Positions 1 through 8,504 of a stretch of DNA of 64,000 bases are shown here, piece after piece (the first letter of the stretch is position 1; every line of letters begins with the position of its first letter). The DNA is taken from the NCBI GenBank assembly GCA_016789605.1, contig JAEUQO010000064.1:1-64000 (forward strand), written 5' to 3'. The stretch is from Acidobacteriota bacterium (GTDB taxonomy: Bacteria > Acidobacteriota > Blastocatellia > RBC074). Made by a program: the position numbers and the translations under genes. Under the pieces are notes generated by a model. The model saw only the letters and a program-made list of their open reading frames with translations. It was not told the origin of the DNA and ran no database searches.

Positions 1-315
1 GGAAGCAGTCTGGTTTTCCGTCAAGCAGATGTAGCTGTCGGCGATCGAGCAGCTATTCGCCACGAAGAACAAGTGCACCAAAGCCGGGTTGGACGTGCTG
101 GTGTTGGTGATGTTGATGCGGGTGTTTTCGCTGTTGCCAGAGGTGGCACCCGAGCTATAGAAGTTGTAGACGAGCAAAGAACCAGCTTTTTGGTCGCTGG
201 CTTCAGAGGTGGGCGGATAAATCAGGCCGGGATCAGCCGCGAATGAGAAAGTAGCCATCAACGCGAGCGCAAAAAGCGCCATCAGCGTTTGTGTGAGTTT
301 GTGTGAGTTGCGCAT
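1..315 (-). CDS. secreted protein, N-terminal part (cut by window edge)
   Basis: Read on the minus strand, 105 open codons start at an ATG at 315 and run off base 1. A strong ribosome binding site (AAGGAG about 8 bases upstream) fixes the start. Residues 1-26 form a signal peptide ending in SFA/A, so the product is exported. The mature part begins with a proline-rich stretch and then [25 protein letters not shown] and two cysteines in [11 protein letters not shown]. The same succession ([35 protein letters not shown]) occurs in the C-terminal part of the large protein at 50685-53171, so the two share a module. Here the module follows the signal peptide directly. The function is not known; this family of motifs is not one I can name. 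The rest of the gene lies outside the window. Confidence 0.85.
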   Translation of the reverse strand, partial: MRNSHKLTQTLMALFALALMATFSFAADPGLIYPPTSEASDQKAGSLLVYNFYSSGATSGNSENTRINITNTSTSNPALVHLFFVANSCSIADSYICLTENQTAS

Positions 316-549
316 GTGAGTCTCCTTTGTAAAACTTTGTGACGTTTGAAAGATCGAATACTTTTTCGGCAAGTTCATGCTCTTCAATCTGCGGCTGCGC
401 GTGAGATCAATATTTGGCAGCGCTGATTTCATCAAACATCAACACCTATCAGCACCACTTACCATACCGTACATTCGGTATCAGAGGATCACGGACTGGA
501 TCCCAAGGAATGGGCCGGAGTGTACGTCTCCACCGAACCTCTGTCAATC

Positions 550-583
550 AATAAGAAAAAATGTTCCAATTTTTTTTCTTATT
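550..583. terminator. AT-rich inverted repeat at end of permease gene
   Basis: Twelve-base perfect arms (550-561 and 572-583, A-rich against T-rich) with a 10-base loop overlap the stop codon of the minus-strand permease gene. The A/T-only stem is weak, so termination is only a guess. Confidence 0.3.
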
Positions 584-1859
584 CGTAGCGCAGGGCTTCG
601 ACTGGCGCCAGCCGACCAGCCGCGCGAGCAGGGAAAATTGTCGCCAGCAAACAAATTGCGATGGCGAGTGCCATAATGCCCAGACTATCCAGCCAACGGA
701 CTTTCAGCGTCACGTGTGACACTGCGTAAATTTCTGCTGGAATGGAAATTAGGTGGTATGTGTTGGCGAGCCAGCTCAAACCCAACCCGAGCATTAGTCC
801 AAGCCCCGCACCGACGAGACCGATCAATAATCCTTGCAGCAGGAAGACGCGCCGGATGGACTGAGGCGTGGCGCCTTGTGCACGCAGAATGGCGATGTCG
901 CGGTGTTTTTCGATCACCATCATGGTTAAGGTCGTGATGATGTTGAGCGCCGCGATGGCAATCAGCAGCGCAAAAAAGACAATGATGACCCGATGTTGTA
1001 ACTGCAAGGCGGCGAACAAGGGGCGATTCAACTCTTGCCAGTTCGTGGTCATAAAACCCGGACCGGCCACCTGGCGTATTTGTGCGCCCAGTTCTGTTAC
1101 CTGGTAAATATCGGCAACGCGCATCTGAATCACTCCCGCAGTATCGCCAGTGCCACCAGCACGTTGCGCCGCTGTCAGCGAAATGTAAGCCCATTTCGCA
1201 TCGTATTCGTGCAACCCCGAGGCGAATAAACCCACAACACGAAAACGGTTATAGCGAGGGCGAGCTTGCAACCCGGCAGGCGTCAACCGTGTGCTTGCCG
1301 AAATCGCGGTAATGACGTCGTTGAGCTTCAGCCCCAGGCTGCGAGCCAGTTGCTGGCCTAACACAATACCGTCGAGCGTTGTTTCATCTGCTGGGGTTTC
1401 ATTCGGTTCCGGAGCCGATTGCATAACCGGCGCAGATTGCAATTCAGCGGCGTTTCCTTCCACAGTGGTGACAAAGACTTCATTGGCTTCGCGTGGCGCG
1501 TTCATGTCTACGGCTTTGAGGATGGCTTGTTCCTGACGGTCACCGATGCTCAGCAACACCGGCAGATAGCTGGTCGCCGAAGCGGCGCGTATGCCCGGCA
1601 ACTGGCTTAGCCGGGCAGTCAGTTCGCCGTAATTTTCGATGCCGCTGTTGTCTTCCTTGAGCAGGTTCAGGTGCGCAGTGCCTTGCAGCAATTTTTCTTG
1701 CACTTCATCGCGAAATCCGGTGATCAAAGCCTGCGCGATGATTAGCGCCGCCACGCCGAGCGTGATGCCTGCGATGGCCACCGTGGTGATGACCGAAATC
1801 GCAGTTTGACGGCGTTTGGCGCGCAGATAGCGCAGCGCGATGAAGAATTCGTAAGACAT
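579..1859 (-). CDS. LolC/LolE-type ABC transporter permease (FtsX/MacB fold)
   Basis: The 426-residue protein has the layout of LolC/LolE lipoprotein-releasing permeases. One N-terminal membrane helix follows the family opening ([16 protein letters not shown]), then comes a large periplasmic domain of about 200 residues. Three C-terminal helices carry the FtsX signature ([15 protein letters not shown], then [16 protein letters not shown]). In the known system such a permease works with the ATPase LolD to release lipoproteins from the inner membrane; no LolD gene is in the window. The ATG at 1859 is preferred; an in-frame TTG at 1871 would add four residues. The gene lies downstream of lysS and a glycosyltransferase on the same strand. 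A MacB-like export role cannot be excluded. Confidence 0.8.
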   Translation of the reverse strand: MSYEFFIALRYLRAKRRQTAISVITTVAIAGITLGVAALIIAQALITGFRDEVQEKLLQGTAHLNLLKEDNSGIENYGELTARLSQLPGIRAASATSYLPVLLSIGDRQEQAILKAVDMNAPREANEVFVTTVEGNAAELQSAPVMQSAPEPNETPADETTLDGIVLGQQLARSLGLKLNDVITAISASTRLTPAGLQARPRYNRFRVVGLFASGLHEYDAKWAYISLTAAQRAGGTGDTAGVIQMRVADIYQVTELGAQIRQVAGPGFMTTNWQELNRPLFAALQLQHRVIIVFFALLIAIAALNIITTLTMMVIEKHRDIAILRAQGATPQSIRRVFLLQGLLIGLVGAGLGLMLGLGLSWLANTYHLISIPAEIYAVSHVTLKVRWLDSLGIMALAIAICLLATIFPARAAGRLAPVEALRYE

Positions 1860-1951
1860 GTAAAAAGACAAACAGACGCTGGGACGAGGTTAAAATTCAA
1901 AGGCGCGGCAGGATCGCGCCGCGCCTTTGGGGGTTGCTCAAACGATTGGTT

Positions 1952-3661
1952 TTATTTCCCCCACGGAGTGCGGGACGATGGCAAGCCCAGATCAAGCAGC
2001 CGTAATCCCAGAATGCCGTTGGTGCGATATGCCAGCCGGTATTTGTTTTCGCTGGCATCGGGTTTAGGCAGGGGAACTGGTGAAGTGCGCGCCATATAGC
2101 GCACGCCCAGTTTGTTCCAGGTTTCCCACTGCGAAACCGGATCGTCCGAGGCGACGGTTTTGTGTCCGGTATACAAATGAACCAAGGCTGGGTTTTGCGT
2201 GGTGATGATTTCTTCCTTGGGAACGTTCTCGCCAATGTATTTGATGAAGGCTTCGTTCTCGTTGTAGGCGCTTTCCCAGCGCAACCGATATTCCGGCACG
2301 GGGTCGTATTTGCGGTTAATGAATTGAATGTTGCCGATCAGGCAGGTCAACACGACGAACCAGGAAACGATCAGCATCGGCAGCAGAATCGCACGCGGAC
2401 GCGGCTCTTCATAAAGTTTCTGGTAAAGCTGCGCCAGAAACCGCACGCCCATCACGACATAAAAGAGCAGGAACGGCACGAGCGGCAGCAACAAGCGGTA
2501 CTGTTCCCAACCCCAAAGACACGAAATGCCCAGCGACAACGGCGTGACGAATTCAGCCAGCGTCATCCGTTCACGAATGACGCTGATGAAACCAACCAGC
2601 GCCAGCGCGGCAAAAAACAGCGAGATGACGCGGCCTTCTTCGCCGATGCGCATCGGTTCGGCGGGTTCCAGCGGACGATAGAGCGGATATAGAACCAACC
2701 CGCCGAAATCATAACGGCCTATTTCAGACAGATTTTTCCAGATGCGTGCTGGCACTTCGCCCGCTGTAATTGTGCCCGACAGCGGTTGACCGGCGATGCG
2801 TTGCCAGAATTGCGTGGTGTATGGCTGGACGATATTTGCGCCTTGTTCGGCGCGTTGTTCCGGTGTCGGCGCGTATTTTCGCGAATAGAGCGTCCAGGGA
2901 CCAACCAGCAACACTGCCACCGCTGCAAAAATGATCGCTTGTTTGAACAGTTTTTCCTTGAGCAGGTACAGCACTGTGCCTGCCAGCAAGCCCAACCCCG
3001 CCGGACGCGTCAAAAATCCATAGGAGGCGAACACGCCGCCCAGCGCCGCAAAACGCCAAACCGGATTGACGCGATTGGTGCGCACGCCGCGTTCGATGAC
3101 CCAGATGGCTGCCAATTGTGTCAGCGTGAAGACGCACTCTGACATCACGGTCGAAGTCGCGAGAAAAACCAGCGCCGGATAGATCGTCATAGCCAAGGCC
3201 AACGCAAACGCGACATAGGTCGGCACATCGCGTTCCTGGTTGAAATAGCGAAACGCCACATAGCCAGCGCCCAGCATGGCCACCATCGAAACAGTTTTGA
3301 AGACCCAGATATTGTCGGGGAAGTTCGGCGCAAGCTTGTAAAAGATGGCCAGCAGCGCAGGCCAGCCCGGCGCATAAAACGGCCGAATGCCCGGCGTCGG
3401 CGAATTGATCAGCGTGTAGCCCTGTCCGGTGGCCAGCGCTTTGGCCAGCATCACATACCAGGCATCGTCCACCACCAACCCCACGACGCGGTCAAACCGC
3501 AGCAGGTAAATGGTCAGGCTGAGCGCCAAGGCTGCCAAACCGGCGATCAGCAAGATCATGCGCCGTTTCTTTTCCACGGCTTGCGGATCAACGGGCGGGT
3601 TAAACGGCGATGCGGGCGCGGGCGGCGTTGTTTTGCCTTTGGCCGTAGGTTGTTTCGCCAA
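1952..3661 (-). CDS. GT-C family membrane glycosyltransferase (ArnT/PMT-like)
   Basis: A polytopic membrane protein of 569 residues. A proline-rich cytoplasmic tail (1-34) precedes a first helix at about 35-53. Then comes a periplasmic loop with the acidic pair D65-D66 in VVDDAWY, where GT-C enzymes of the ArnT/PMT39 type keep their catalytic acidic residue. Roughly ten further hydrophobic helices follow, then a soluble C-terminal domain from about residue 420. Such enzymes transfer sugars from a polyprenyl-phosphate donor on the outer face of the inner membrane; the acceptor is unknown. The start is TTG, supported by GAGG nine bases upstream; the next Met is inside the first helix. The gene begins 18 bases after lysS. 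Confidence 0.72.
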   Translation of the reverse strand: MAKQPTAKGKTTPPAPASPFNPPVDPQAVEKKRRMILLIAGLAALALSLTIYLLRFDRVVGLVVDDAWYVMLAKALATGQGYTLINSPTPGIRPFYAPGWPALLAIFYKLAPNFPDNIWVFKTVSMVAMLGAGYVAFRYFNQERDVPTYVAFALALAMTIYPALVFLATSTVMSECVFTLTQLAAIWVIERGVRTNRVNPVWRFAALGGVFASYGFLTRPAGLGLLAGTVLYLLKEKLFKQAIIFAAVAVLLVGPWTLYSRKYAPTPEQRAEQGANIVQPYTTQFWQRIAGQPLSGTITAGEVPARIWKNLSEIGRYDFGGLVLYPLYRPLEPAEPMRIGEEGRVISLFFAALALVGFISVIRERMTLAEFVTPLSLGISCLWGWEQYRLLLPLVPFLLFYVVMGVRFLAQLYQKLYEEPRPRAILLPMLIVSWFVVLTCLIGNIQFINRKYDPVPEYRLRWESAYNENEAFIKYIGENVPKEEIITTQNPALVHLYTGHKTVASDDPVSQWETWNKLGVRYMARTSPVPLPKPDASENKYRLAYRTNGILGLRLLDLGLPSSRTPWGK

Positions 3662-3679
3662 GATGGGTTACCTCAATTT

Positions 3680-5245
3680 CTATTTTGTTTCAGGGCGCAT
3701 GTGCGGGAACAGAATCACATCGCGAATCGAACGCTGATTGGTCAGGATCATGACGATGCGGTCAATGCCGATGCCTTCGCCGCCGGTGGGCGGCATGCCG
3801 TATGACAGCGCGCGTATGTAATCCTCGTCCAAGACCATCGCTTCATCATCGCCGCGTTCGCGCTGTTTCATTTGTTCCTGGAAACGACGCAACTGTTCCG
3901 CCGGGTCGTTCAATTCCGAAAACGCGTTCGCCACTTCCATGTTGGCGATATACAGCTCGAAGCGCTCCACAAAACGCGGATCGTCAGGTTTTTGCTTCGA
4001 CAGCGGCGACAATTCGGTCGGGAATTCGGTGATGAAGGTCGGGTGAATCAGATTCGGTTCGACCAGATGTTCAAAGATTGCGCCCAGCAACTGGCCGTCG
4101 TTCAGCTTCGGATCGAAACCCAAATCGAGCGCCGCCGCCGCATCTTCCAAGGATTTGCGTTCGAGCAACCCTTCGAGCGTCGGACGCGTGGCGTCATCCG
4201 GCCAGTATTTCAACACGGCTTCGCGCATTGTCAGGCGCTGCCAGTTGTTGAAATCAATGATGTGATCCTGAAAGAGCACTTGCCGCGAGCCGCACACTTT
4301 GTCGGCCAACATCGTCAGCAATTCCTGTGTCAGGTCCATCAGGTCATTGAAATCAGAATAGGTTTGATACCACTCCAGCATCGTGAATTCCGGGTTGTGT
4401 TTGTATGACAACCCTTCGTTGCGGAAGTTGCGGTTGATCTCATAGACCTTTTCAAAGCCGCCGACGATCAGCCGCTTCAAATAGAGTTCGGGCGCGATGC
4501 GCGCATACAGGTCAATATCAAGCGCATTGTGATGCGTGATGAACGGGCGCGCCGCTGCGCCGGTCGCCAACGGCGAAAGCATCGGCGTTTCGACTTCGAC
4601 ATAACCGCGCTCATCAAAATAGCGGCGGATTTCGCGGATGATTTGCGCGCGCCGTTCAAAGACTTCGCGGCTGGTCAATTCGCCTGGCTGGCGTTCGTGC
4701 ACCGCGCCGCTGGCGATCAAATCCACGTATCGTTGCCGATAGCGCAATTCCTTGTCGGTGACGCCGTGATATTTGTCGGGCATTGGCAACAAGGCTTTGG
4801 CCAGGAATTTCAGGGACGTGACATGCACCGAGAGTTCGCCGGTTTTGGTGATGAACAGATAGCCGCTAATGCCGATCCAGTCGCCCAAATCCAGTTTCTG
4901 GTACAGATTCCAAACGTCGTCGCCCAAATCGTTTTTGCGCAGATACACTTGCAGTTGGTGCAAACCGTCGGACAGATGCGCAAACGCCGCCTTGCCCATC
5001 AAGCGCATGGTCATAATGCGCCCGGCGATACGCACTTCGCCGCCTTCAGCGGCTTTCAGCGCCTGATTGGCGGCTTCCAGTTCTTCGCCCTCTTTCTTGC
5101 CGGCTTGCTGGTGGTAGCGGGTGAAAAGCTCTGTGACGGTGTGCGTGCGGTCAAACCGCGTCGGATACACCGGATGCCCCAATGCGGCAATGTCAGCCAG
5201 ATGGCGCTTCCGTTGTTGAATTTGGTCGTTGTCCTGCTCTAACAA
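3680..5245 (-). CDS. lysS: lysyl-tRNA synthetase, class II
   Basis: Charges tRNA-Lys with lysine in the cytoplasm. The 521-residue protein has an N-terminal OB-fold anticodon-binding domain (about 60-170, with [18 protein letters not shown]) and a class II catalytic core. Motif 2 is visible as [20 protein letters not shown] and motif 3 as [20 protein letters not shown]. The reading frame is open 38 codons further upstream, but TTG at 5245 is chosen because GAGGGAG sits nine bases before it and the product then begins just ahead of the usual N-terminal helix. It heads a minus-strand run with the glycosyltransferase and permease genes. No T-box or lysine riboswitch is evident upstream. Confidence 0.95.
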   Translation of the reverse strand: MLEQDNDQIQQRKRHLADIAALGHPVYPTRFDRTHTVTELFTRYHQQAGKKEGEELEAANQALKAAEGGEVRIAGRIMTMRLMGKAAFAHLSDGLHQLQVYLRKNDLGDDVWNLYQKLDLGDWIGISGYLFITKTGELSVHVTSLKFLAKALLPMPDKYHGVTDKELRYRQRYVDLIASGAVHERQPGELTSREVFERRAQIIREIRRYFDERGYVEVETPMLSPLATGAAARPFITHHNALDIDLYARIAPELYLKRLIVGGFEKVYEINRNFRNEGLSYKHNPEFTMLEWYQTYSDFNDLMDLTQELLTMLADKVCGSRQVLFQDHIIDFNNWQRLTMREAVLKYWPDDATRPTLEGLLERKSLEDAAAALDLGFDPKLNDGQLLGAIFEHLVEPNLIHPTFITEFPTELSPLSKQKPDDPRFVERFELYIANMEVANAFSELNDPAEQLRRFQEQMKQRERGDDEAMVLDEDYIRALSYGMPPTGGEGIGIDRIVMILTNQRSIRDVILFPHMRPETK

Positions 5246-5540
5246 AATCGTAGAACTCCCTCGGGAAATGATGTGTTTGCTTGCTGGTTCGCCGTGATTG
5301 CGGTGATGTGCCGCCAGAATTGAGCGGCGATTATAGAAACGGCTGTTTGAAGGTGTCAACGTATGGTCTGTTTATGGCGTCCGCGCCGCCTGGCCCTGGC
5401 TCGACGGTGATGGGGGCTTGTGTTAAGTTGCGCGCCTTGTCGGCAAACTGGCTTGCAGGTCAGAGCGCAGGCCGAGTTGCCGGACCGGGTTATCTTCCTA
5501 TTCGCAGACACTTTCGCAGGCATTGGTACGAAAAGAGCAG

Positions 5541-6557
5541 ATGAAACGCCATTCATATGCCGTGGCTGTTGGTGCGCTCGTGGCGGGCAGCGTCCTGTTC
5601 GTTTACGTCGTCAGGCGAACAGGCGTGCACGAAATCTGGTTGAACGTGCAAACCATCGGCTGGGGCCTGGGCTGGTTGTTGCTGGTGTCGGCGGTGCGTC
5701 CGCTGGCGCGCACACTGGCCTGGTTGCATTGTTTGCCACCCGCTGAACGCCGCGTCGGTTGGTTGCGCATTTTGCGCGCGCGGCTGGCGGCTGATGCCAT
5801 GGGCAATCTGACTTCGGCGGGACCGTTTGTCGCGGAACCGTCGCGCGTGTTTTTTTTCGGCAATCGGTTGTCGTTACCGGCGGCGTCTTCGTCGGCGGCG
5901 CTGGAATCGTTGACCTATACCTTGTCGTGCGGCGTGATGTTGTTGACTGGTGCGTTGTGCTGGTTGCTGCGGTTCAAATTGAGTGAATCATTGCAAACCG
6001 TCGCCGTTGCCATCAGCGCTGCCGTTGCGCTGGCGGTGGCGGCGCTGCTGTTGGTGTTCAAGGAGCGTTGGGCCATTACCGAAACCGTAAGCCGGGTTGC
6101 CCGGCGCATCGTGCGGCGCAAAGGCTTTGACCAGGCGGTTGATCGTCATCTGTATAAGCTGCTCGAAATCGAAGAATACGTGTATGACTTTTATCGGCAA
6201 CGACCGGGCGATTTTTTGCGCGTGCTGGCTTATGAAACGATCTTTCACCTGGCTGGCGCAGTCGAAATCTATCTGACCTTTTTATTGCTGGGCGTGCCGA
6301 CGGGTTGGGCGGCAGCCTTTATCCTCGAAGCCTTGAACCGGTTGATCAACATGCTGTTTGCCTTTGTGCCGGCCAAAGTCGGCATAGACGAAGCGGGCAG
6401 CGGTTGGTTGGCCGGTTTGCTTGGCATTGGCGCGGCGGCAGGCGTCACGCTGGCGCTATACCGCAAATTGCGCTTGTTGCTTTGGACTGCCGCCGGATTG
6501 TTCTGTCTGGCGCTTTTGGCGCGGCCCCAAACGTCTGCGCGCCCTTCGGCAAAATGA
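5541..6557 (+). CDS. flippase-like membrane protein (LPG synthase TM-domain/UPF0104 family)
   Basis: A 338-residue protein made almost entirely of membrane helices, with the features of the lysylphosphatidylglycerol synthase transmembrane domain family (COG0392; includes AglD- and HpnL-like proteins). These are the early RPLARTLAWLHCL segment, the EPSRVFFFGNRLSL region, and the late NMLFAFVPAKVGIDEAGSGWL helix. The soluble aminoacyl-transferase domain of MprF is absent, so the protein more likely helps move or present lipid-linked sugars or lipids. ATG at 5541 is chosen over an in-frame TTG at 5523. It overlaps the next gene by 4 bases (ATGA) and opens the polysaccharide gene run. The exact substrate cannot be read from sequence. 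Confidence 0.72.
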   Translation: MKRHSYAVAVGALVAGSVLFVYVVRRTGVHEIWLNVQTIGWGLGWLLLVSAVRPLARTLAWLHCLPPAERRVGWLRILRARLAADAMGNLTSAGPFVAEPSRVFFFGNRLSLPAASSSAALESLTYTLSCGVMLLTGALCWLLRFKLSESLQTVAVAISAAVALAVAALLLVFKERWAITETVSRVARRIVRRKGFDQAVDRHLYKLLEIEEYVYDFYRQRPGDFLRVLAYETIFHLAGAVEIYLTFLLLGVPTGWAAAFILEALNRLINMLFAFVPAKVGIDEAGSGWLAGLLGIGAAAGVTLALYRKLRLLLWTAAGLFCLALLARPQTSARPSAK

Positions 6558-8119
6558 AACAAAACCTTGATGGACAAGATTCACTCTGGCTGCAACTGCT
6601 GGCTGTGTTGGCAGTCACAGCCGGGTTGATTTATTGCAGCGGCGGCGTTGGCATCGGCGACGGCAATCACGCCGGCTTGTTGCCGGTGGTGCGGCGCATC
6701 CTCAATCCCAATTACCTGCCCGGCGATTTCAACATCGAATTGCGCTTTTACCATCATCGGGCGTTTGCCTTTTTGGTGGCGGGCGCAAGCTGGTTGCTGG
6801 GCGAAGACCGCGCGTTGATCTTGTTGCGCGTGTTGGAAATGCTTGGTCTGAGCGGTGCCTTGTGGGCGTTGTGCCGAGCGGTCGGATTGCCGCTTTCGGG
6901 CTATCTGGCGGTCAGTGGTTTTGTCGCGACGGAATTTTTGTGGACAGGGCGCGGTCTGGAACTGAATAACTTCCTGGGCGATCCCGAAGCAATGCCGCCT
7001 TTGCTGGCGCATACGATGGTGTTGCTGGCGTTGGTTGCCATCATCAAGGAACGTTACCGCTGGGGCGTCATCCTGGTGGGATTGACCGTGCTATTGCATT
7101 TGCAGATCGGCATCACGTTGGCGTTTACGATGCTGCCGTTTTATCTGGTCAAGCTGCGGCAATTCGGCGTGCGCGAAACCGCGCTGTTGCTCGGACTGTT
7201 CTTTTTGCCTGCGCTGCCAGCGGTTTGGCATACGTTGCACATGCTGCAACGCGGGTTGGCGTCAACGCCGCTGCCTCCGGCGGAGTATATTGATTTTCGG
7301 CACCCGCATCATTTCGCGCTGCTTTCGGGGAAAGCCGCGCTGGCTGTTGGCGCGCACTTGTTGGTGATGGCGTCGGTTTATGTTTGGCTGCGCAAACAAC
7401 CGCGACCAGAATGGCGCGCCGTGGGCGTGCTTTTGGCTGCCAGCGGCATGATTTTGCTGCTTTCGCTGATTCACTTTGCCGATTATTACCTGATCAAACA
7501 CAACAAGTTGGCGCAGATTCAGTTTTTGCGCGTGACACCGGTCATTACCGTTCTGGGAAGTCTCAGCGCCGTGTGGGCGCTGAACGAATGGCAGCGGCAG
7601 AAAACGGCGCGCCGTGACCTGAGCTGGCTGGTGAATGCGGTGCTGCTGTGTTGCGCGTTGGGCTGGGGCGTTTACGCCGTGCGCAATTTGGACGCGAACT
7701 ATTATTTCGGTGTGCGCCGTTATGCAGACGAGCCAACTTCGTGGTCGGATGTTTGCCGCTGGATCAAAGCCCACGGCCCGCAGGCGACGTATTTGACGCC
7801 GCCCGGACGCCGCAGCGGATTTACCGTGCTGACGGATCGGTCAAACGTCGTCGAATTCAAACTGAATCCCGATGGCGCATTGAATCAGGCCGAATGGTTT
7901 GCGCGGTTGCGTGATTTGAGCGGCGGCGCTTTGCCCAAAGAACGCGGTTTTGACAATCGCAAACCGCTGGATCGTGCGTATGGCAAACTCAGCGAAGAGC
8001 AATTGCGCGCCTTGAGCGTGAAATACAATGCCGACTATGCGGTGTTGCCACAGACTTCGAATACGAAATTTGACGTGCTCTACCAAAACGATGATTACCG
8101 TGTCGTGAAACTCAGATAA
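6554..8119 (+). CDS. multi-spanning membrane protein with soluble C-terminal domain, possible GT-C type
   Basis: 521 residues starting at an ATG that overlaps the previous stop (ATGA). About ten hydrophobic helices fill residues 15-390. The first periplasmic loop (GGVGIGDGNHAGLLPVVRR) includes an acidic residue. The C-terminal 130 residues are soluble, with WIKAHGPQATYLTPPG and VVEFKLNPDGALNQAEW. This layout recalls GT-C-like membrane proteins with a DUF6798-type tail, but the assignment is tentative. Membership in a cluster of flippase, glycosyltransferase and ligase genes suggests a role in surface polysaccharide or glycoconjugate assembly. No catalytic motif can be assigned with confidence. 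Confidence 0.6.
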   Translation: MKQNLDGQDSLWLQLLAVLAVTAGLIYCSGGVGIGDGNHAGLLPVVRRILNPNYLPGDFNIELRFYHHRAFAFLVAGASWLLGEDRALILLRVLEMLGLSGALWALCRAVGLPLSGYLAVSGFVATEFLWTGRGLELNNFLGDPEAMPPLLAHTMVLLALVAIIKERYRWGVILVGLTVLLHLQIGITLAFTMLPFYLVKLRQFGVRETALLLGLFFLPALPAVWHTLHMLQRGLASTPLPPAEYIDFRHPHHFALLSGKAALAVGAHLLVMASVYVWLRKQPRPEWRAVGVLLAASGMILLLSLIHFADYYLIKHNKLAQIQFLRVTPVITVLGSLSAVWALNEWQRQKTARRDLSWLVNAVLLCCALGWGVYAVRNLDANYYFGVRRYADEPTSWSDVCRWIKAHGPQATYLTPPGRRSGFTVLTDRSNVVEFKLNPDGALNQAEWFARLRDLSGGALPKERGFDNRKPLDRAYGKLSEEQLRALSVKYNADYAVLPQTSNTKFDVLYQNDDYRVVKLR

Positions 8120-8146
8120 TTGCCGACAGCCTAAAAGGAGTTACAA

Positions 8147-8503
8147 ATGAACGCACAGAAAAACATTTGGTTGCTCTCAGCCACGGGCGCCGCTTTGGCG
8201 CTGATTGTAACGCTCGTGTTGACCGGGCCGTTTCGCGCACAAGGACAGCGCAAAGACAGCAAAGAGCCTGTTGCCGACACGCAATGGGAATACATGGTCG
8301 TGGCGGGTGGGAACGTCAATTTCACCTCGATCAGCGGCGATCAGCTTTCGGGCGGTCGCAAACAAAACGAATTTCCGCGCGAGGCTTCGGTCATCGAACG
8401 CAACCTGGACAAACTCGGCGCAAAAGGCTGGGAGTTGGTGTCAGTGTATGGTCTGCCGAACGATCCGATTTATTACCTGAAGCGCAAACGCAACGCCGAA
8501 TAG
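8147..8503 (+). CDS. DUF4177-like small membrane-anchored or exported protein
   Basis: 118 residues behind an excellent AAGGAG site. A hydrophobic N-terminal segment (about 8-27) anchors or exports it. The rest matches the DUF4177 pattern: QWEYMVV at the start, LDKLGAKGWELVSVYG in the middle and YYLKRKR at the end. This small alpha/beta domain is common and has no assigned function. It sits between a membrane protein and an asparagine-synthase-like gene in the polysaccharide run and ends one base before the next start. Confidence 0.75.
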   Translation: MNAQKNIWLLSATGAALALIVTLVLTGPFRAQGQRKDSKEPVADTQWEYMVVAGGNVNFTSISGDQLSGGRKQNEFPREASVIERNLDKLGAKGWELVSVYGLPNDPIYYLKRKRNAE

Positions 8504-8504
8504 C

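Noticed and set aside
4529-5242. 237-codon open frame on the plus strand inside lysS
   Set aside because: Antisense shadow of the lysS frame with no ribosome binding site and atypical composition.
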